From CBDCVO01 sp965223085 (GTDB lineage Bacteria; Pseudomonadota; Gammaproteobacteria; Ga0077536): a stretch of DNA of 64,000 bases. Below the pieces are notes generated by a model. That model ran no database searches and was not told where the DNA came from. It saw nothing but the letters and a program-made list of their open reading frames with translations. Within the stretch, counting starts at the first letter, position 1. Each line of letters opens with the position of its first letter. The stretch is from contig OZ244981.1 in assembly GCA_965223085.1 (NCBI GenBank), positions 3,720,001-3,784,000 on the forward strand. Reading direction: 5' to 3'. Made by a program: the position numbers and the translations under genes. Below, one piece after another: positions 62,383 through 64,000 of this stretch.

Positions 62383-63290
62383 GGGGTAAGTGAAAAAATT
62401 CCGATCGGATCCGCGATCCCTTTCAAGTTAGCCTTACCGCAATAGAGTTTGACGAAAGCAAGGTCGCACTCGTCACGCTGCTCGAGTGCCGCAATAAAGT
62501 CGCTGGAACCCAAGATTCGATCTCGTGTCGGGAGATCTTGTTCTAGCTTTTCAAAGCGATCAGCTTGGACACCTTCGATGCGAAAAGTAATGTTGACGTC
62601 ATTTCCGTGAATGTCTTCCTCGGATGTCGCGATGCCCCAAGTTTCACCATGATGTAATGCAATACGATAGTGTATTGGTATATTGTTTGTCCGACTGTTC
62701 CGGTGTTGAATACGTGCTTCCAGCTCGAATGAGGCGCGAAGGCCATGTCTGGGTTCGGCGAAAGTCACTAAAAAGCCGTCGCCCGTGCTTTTATAGAAGC
62801 GTTTGCCAAATTCAGCTAAAACTGGCTCCGCTATTTGTTGTAGGCGCTGCTTTAAATGGTAGGCCATATGATCGTCTTCACTGGCGATCCGAGATGACTC
62901 GCAAAGATCAAAAACAACGATCGTCTCTTCACGTTTCACCAGCGCGCCAGCAGGAATGATGACCGACTTGTCCCAGTTGTCCTCGTCCTGGTAGTCGATT
63001 CTAGCGACCCAATCTGCCAAGCGAACAATCGCCGGTAGTGTTAGCGCGGTTTTCTCAGTCACCCGCGTCCAGGACTTATCAACGCGAACATAGGTGCCGT
63101 TACGGGAGGAGTCCTCAATGTAATACTGGCCACCGCTGGAACTGAGCACTGCGTGCAGCCGGGAAATCCGATGGTGTTGAAGTACGATTTCATTATCAGC
63201 GGCGCGACCGATCTTGACCGTCGACTGTGAGAATGCATGATCACTGCGACCGCCGCGGACGAGATCGGTAAGGTTGATTTCCCATCCCAT
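62379..63290 (-). CDS. FHA domain plus class III nucleotidyl cyclase
   Basis: 303 residues. FHA domain at residues about 20-90 (IGRAADNEIVLQHHRISRLHAVLSS, SSRNGTYV), which binds phosphothreonine. A class III adenylate/guanylate cyclase domain follows from about 125: metal Asp in VVFDLCESSRIA, KSTGDGFLVTF for the second Asp, and ALHHGETWG. No membrane segment. Joins a phosphopeptide input to a cyclic nucleotide output. Palindromic repeats lie upstream at 63355-63410. The product (cAMP or cGMP) cannot be decided by eye. Confidence 0.88.
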   Translation of the reverse strand: MGWEINLTDLVRGGRSDHAFSQSTVKIGRAADNEIVLQHHRISRLHAVLSSSGGQYYIEDSSRNGTYVRVDKSWTRVTEKTALTLPAIVRLADWVARIDYQDEDNWDKSVIIPAGALVKREETIVVFDLCESSRIASEDDHMAYHLKQRLQQIAEPVLAEFGKRFYKSTGDGFLVTFAEPRHGLRASFELEARIQHRNSRTNNIPIHYRIALHHGETWGIATSEEDIHGNDVNITFRIEGVQADRFEKLEQDLPTRDRILGSSDFIAALEQRDECDLAFVKLYCGKANLKGIADPIGIFSLTP

Positions 63291-63354
63291 AAAGTGAGCG
63301 CACCAGATTAGTGTAGGCTAGAAAATACTCACGCTAACTATATGTTATTTAAAG

Positions 63355-63410
63355 AGGTTTGTGAACAGGTGTGCAAACCTTATGGGTTTCACTTAGGGTT
63401 TGTGCAAACC
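63355..63410. promoter_or_regulatory. Two GGTTTG/CAAACC palindromic sites
   Basis: Site 1 has arms AGGTTTG (63355-63361) and CAAACCT (63374-63380) with a 12-base gap. Site 2 is GGTTTG-TG-CAAACC (63397-63410). They lie in the 300-base gap between the cyclase gene and the sensor gene, 65 and 97 bases from the cyclase start. Shared half-sites suggest one dimeric regulator. Confidence 0.5.
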
Positions 63411-63594
63411 TCACGAATAAGCTTGCCTCGGTGGCCGGCCGTAGCCCGGCTCGAATTGCATGAAGCCCGCGCAATGTCGGTTTAGTGGCGCCGCCAGCGG
63501 CCGCTATTAACAGCATGAAACTACCTTTGTTCGCTTGCACAGAGGCACGGTGCGAGCTTAGTCCCCGACGTTGCTACCGGAATTAATATAAGCG

Positions 63595-64000
63595 ATGTTG
63601 TTTTTTGGACCGTCGCTGCGACTTAGCTGTGCCCTGGCCCTCATTGCGGTCAGTGTACTGATGATCGCAGATATATTGGGATTATTTCCTGACAATCTCG
63701 CCTATGTACAAGAAGCGCGCAAGAGTACGGTGCTTACTGTCGGCGAGTCGATTAACGATCACATTGAACGGGGACGTTTCGCCGACCTGAATGAAATTTT
63801 GCCGCGCGCGATCCACGATCACGAACAATTGATCGGCATATCTGTACACCGGGGCGACGGCTCCTTATTGGCTCAGTCTGGAGATATCCCGGCTTGGGTT
63901 CATCAGAAAACCGAGTCTCCTAATCACGCCGTCGTCAACTTATATCGTGGCGAACGTTTTTGGGGTCAATTATCGTTTGCCTTTAAACCGTTTGCATCTA
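63595..64000 (+). CDS. Membrane sensor protein, 3' end cut by window edge
   Basis: 135 residues visible from ATG 63595. One N-terminal hydrophobic helix (CALALIAVSVLMIADILG) then an extracytoplasmic region with HIERGRFADLNEILPRAIHDHEQLIGISVHRGDGSLLAQSGD, which resembles the periplasmic sensor part of GGDEF or histidine kinase proteins. No output domain is visible in the window. The ribosome binding site is weak. Confidence 0.7.
   Translation, partial: MLFFGPSLRLSCALALIAVSVLMIADILGLFPDNLAYVQEARKSTVLTVGESINDHIERGRFADLNEILPRAIHDHEQLIGISVHRGDGSLLAQSGDIPAWVHQKTESPNHAVVNLYRGERFWGQLSFAFKPFAS

Overview
The window looks like a chromosomal segment of an uncultured gammaproteobacterium. Coding density is high and the G+C content moderate to high. 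It carries a CysB-type regulator, a trifunctional CysG, the two-subunit NADPH sulfite reductase CysJI and a SoeABC-type sulfite dehydrogenase, a mix typical of Gammaproteobacteria. No rRNA, tRNA, CRISPR array, phage or intact transposase gene was seen. Species cannot be named from the sequence.

Layout. 1-875: a partial short-chain dehydrogenase running off the left edge. 1116-8411: a tight operon for coenzyme F420 synthesis (cofE, cofD, cofC and a fused cofG-cofH FO synthase), continuing into a CaiB/BaiF CoA-transferase and a luciferase-like flavin/F420 oxidoreductase. 8412-14389 (minus strand): a decayed nitronate monooxygenase, an ACAD10/11-like acyl-CoA dehydrogenase, a membrane diguanylate cyclase and a large hybrid histidine kinase. 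14595-20870: a SulP anion transporter divergent from soeABC, pointing to oxidation of sulfite to sulfate. 20879-30783: a mixed catabolic and accessory region with four more luciferase-like (LLM) oxidoreductases, an RRM RNA-binding protein, an MBL hydrolase, an alpha/beta hydrolase and a methyltransferase. 30946-37315: an ABM-domain gene broken by one amber codon, a GST, a porin-like barrel, a MaoC hydratase, a polysaccharide deacetylase, a ComFB-like protein and a predicted metzincin-type protease. 37415-54336: a catabolic stretch with a ThDP enzyme, a DmdC-like acyl-CoA dehydrogenase, an HCCA-isomerase-like protein, SMP-30, a coxMSLG-type molybdenum hydroxylase with an atypical active-site loop, a GST, a cupin, two further acyl-CoA dehydrogenases, an aminoglycoside-phosphotransferase-like protein and an FAD monooxygenase. 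55530-62382: assimilatory sulfate reduction genes cysJ, cysI, cysH, cysB and cysG. 62379-64000: an FHA-linked class III nucleotidyl cyclase and the start of a membrane sensor protein.

How it fits together. The F420 operon supplies a cofactor that some or all of the five LLM-family proteins may use; they sit among CoA-thioester enzymes (acyl-CoA dehydrogenases, CoA-transferase, hydratase), which suggests degradation of an unidentified cyclic, terpenoid or aromatic compound. Sulfur metabolism appears in both directions: SoeABC oxidises sulfite for energy while CysJIHG reduces sulfate for biosynthesis.

Small-scale structure includes a 190-bp MITE-like element with TA flanks, a diverged dispersed repeat near two gene ends, a perfect 2 x 24 bp tandem duplication, palindromic putative operators, and a gene whose best ribosome binding site points at an ATC codon.
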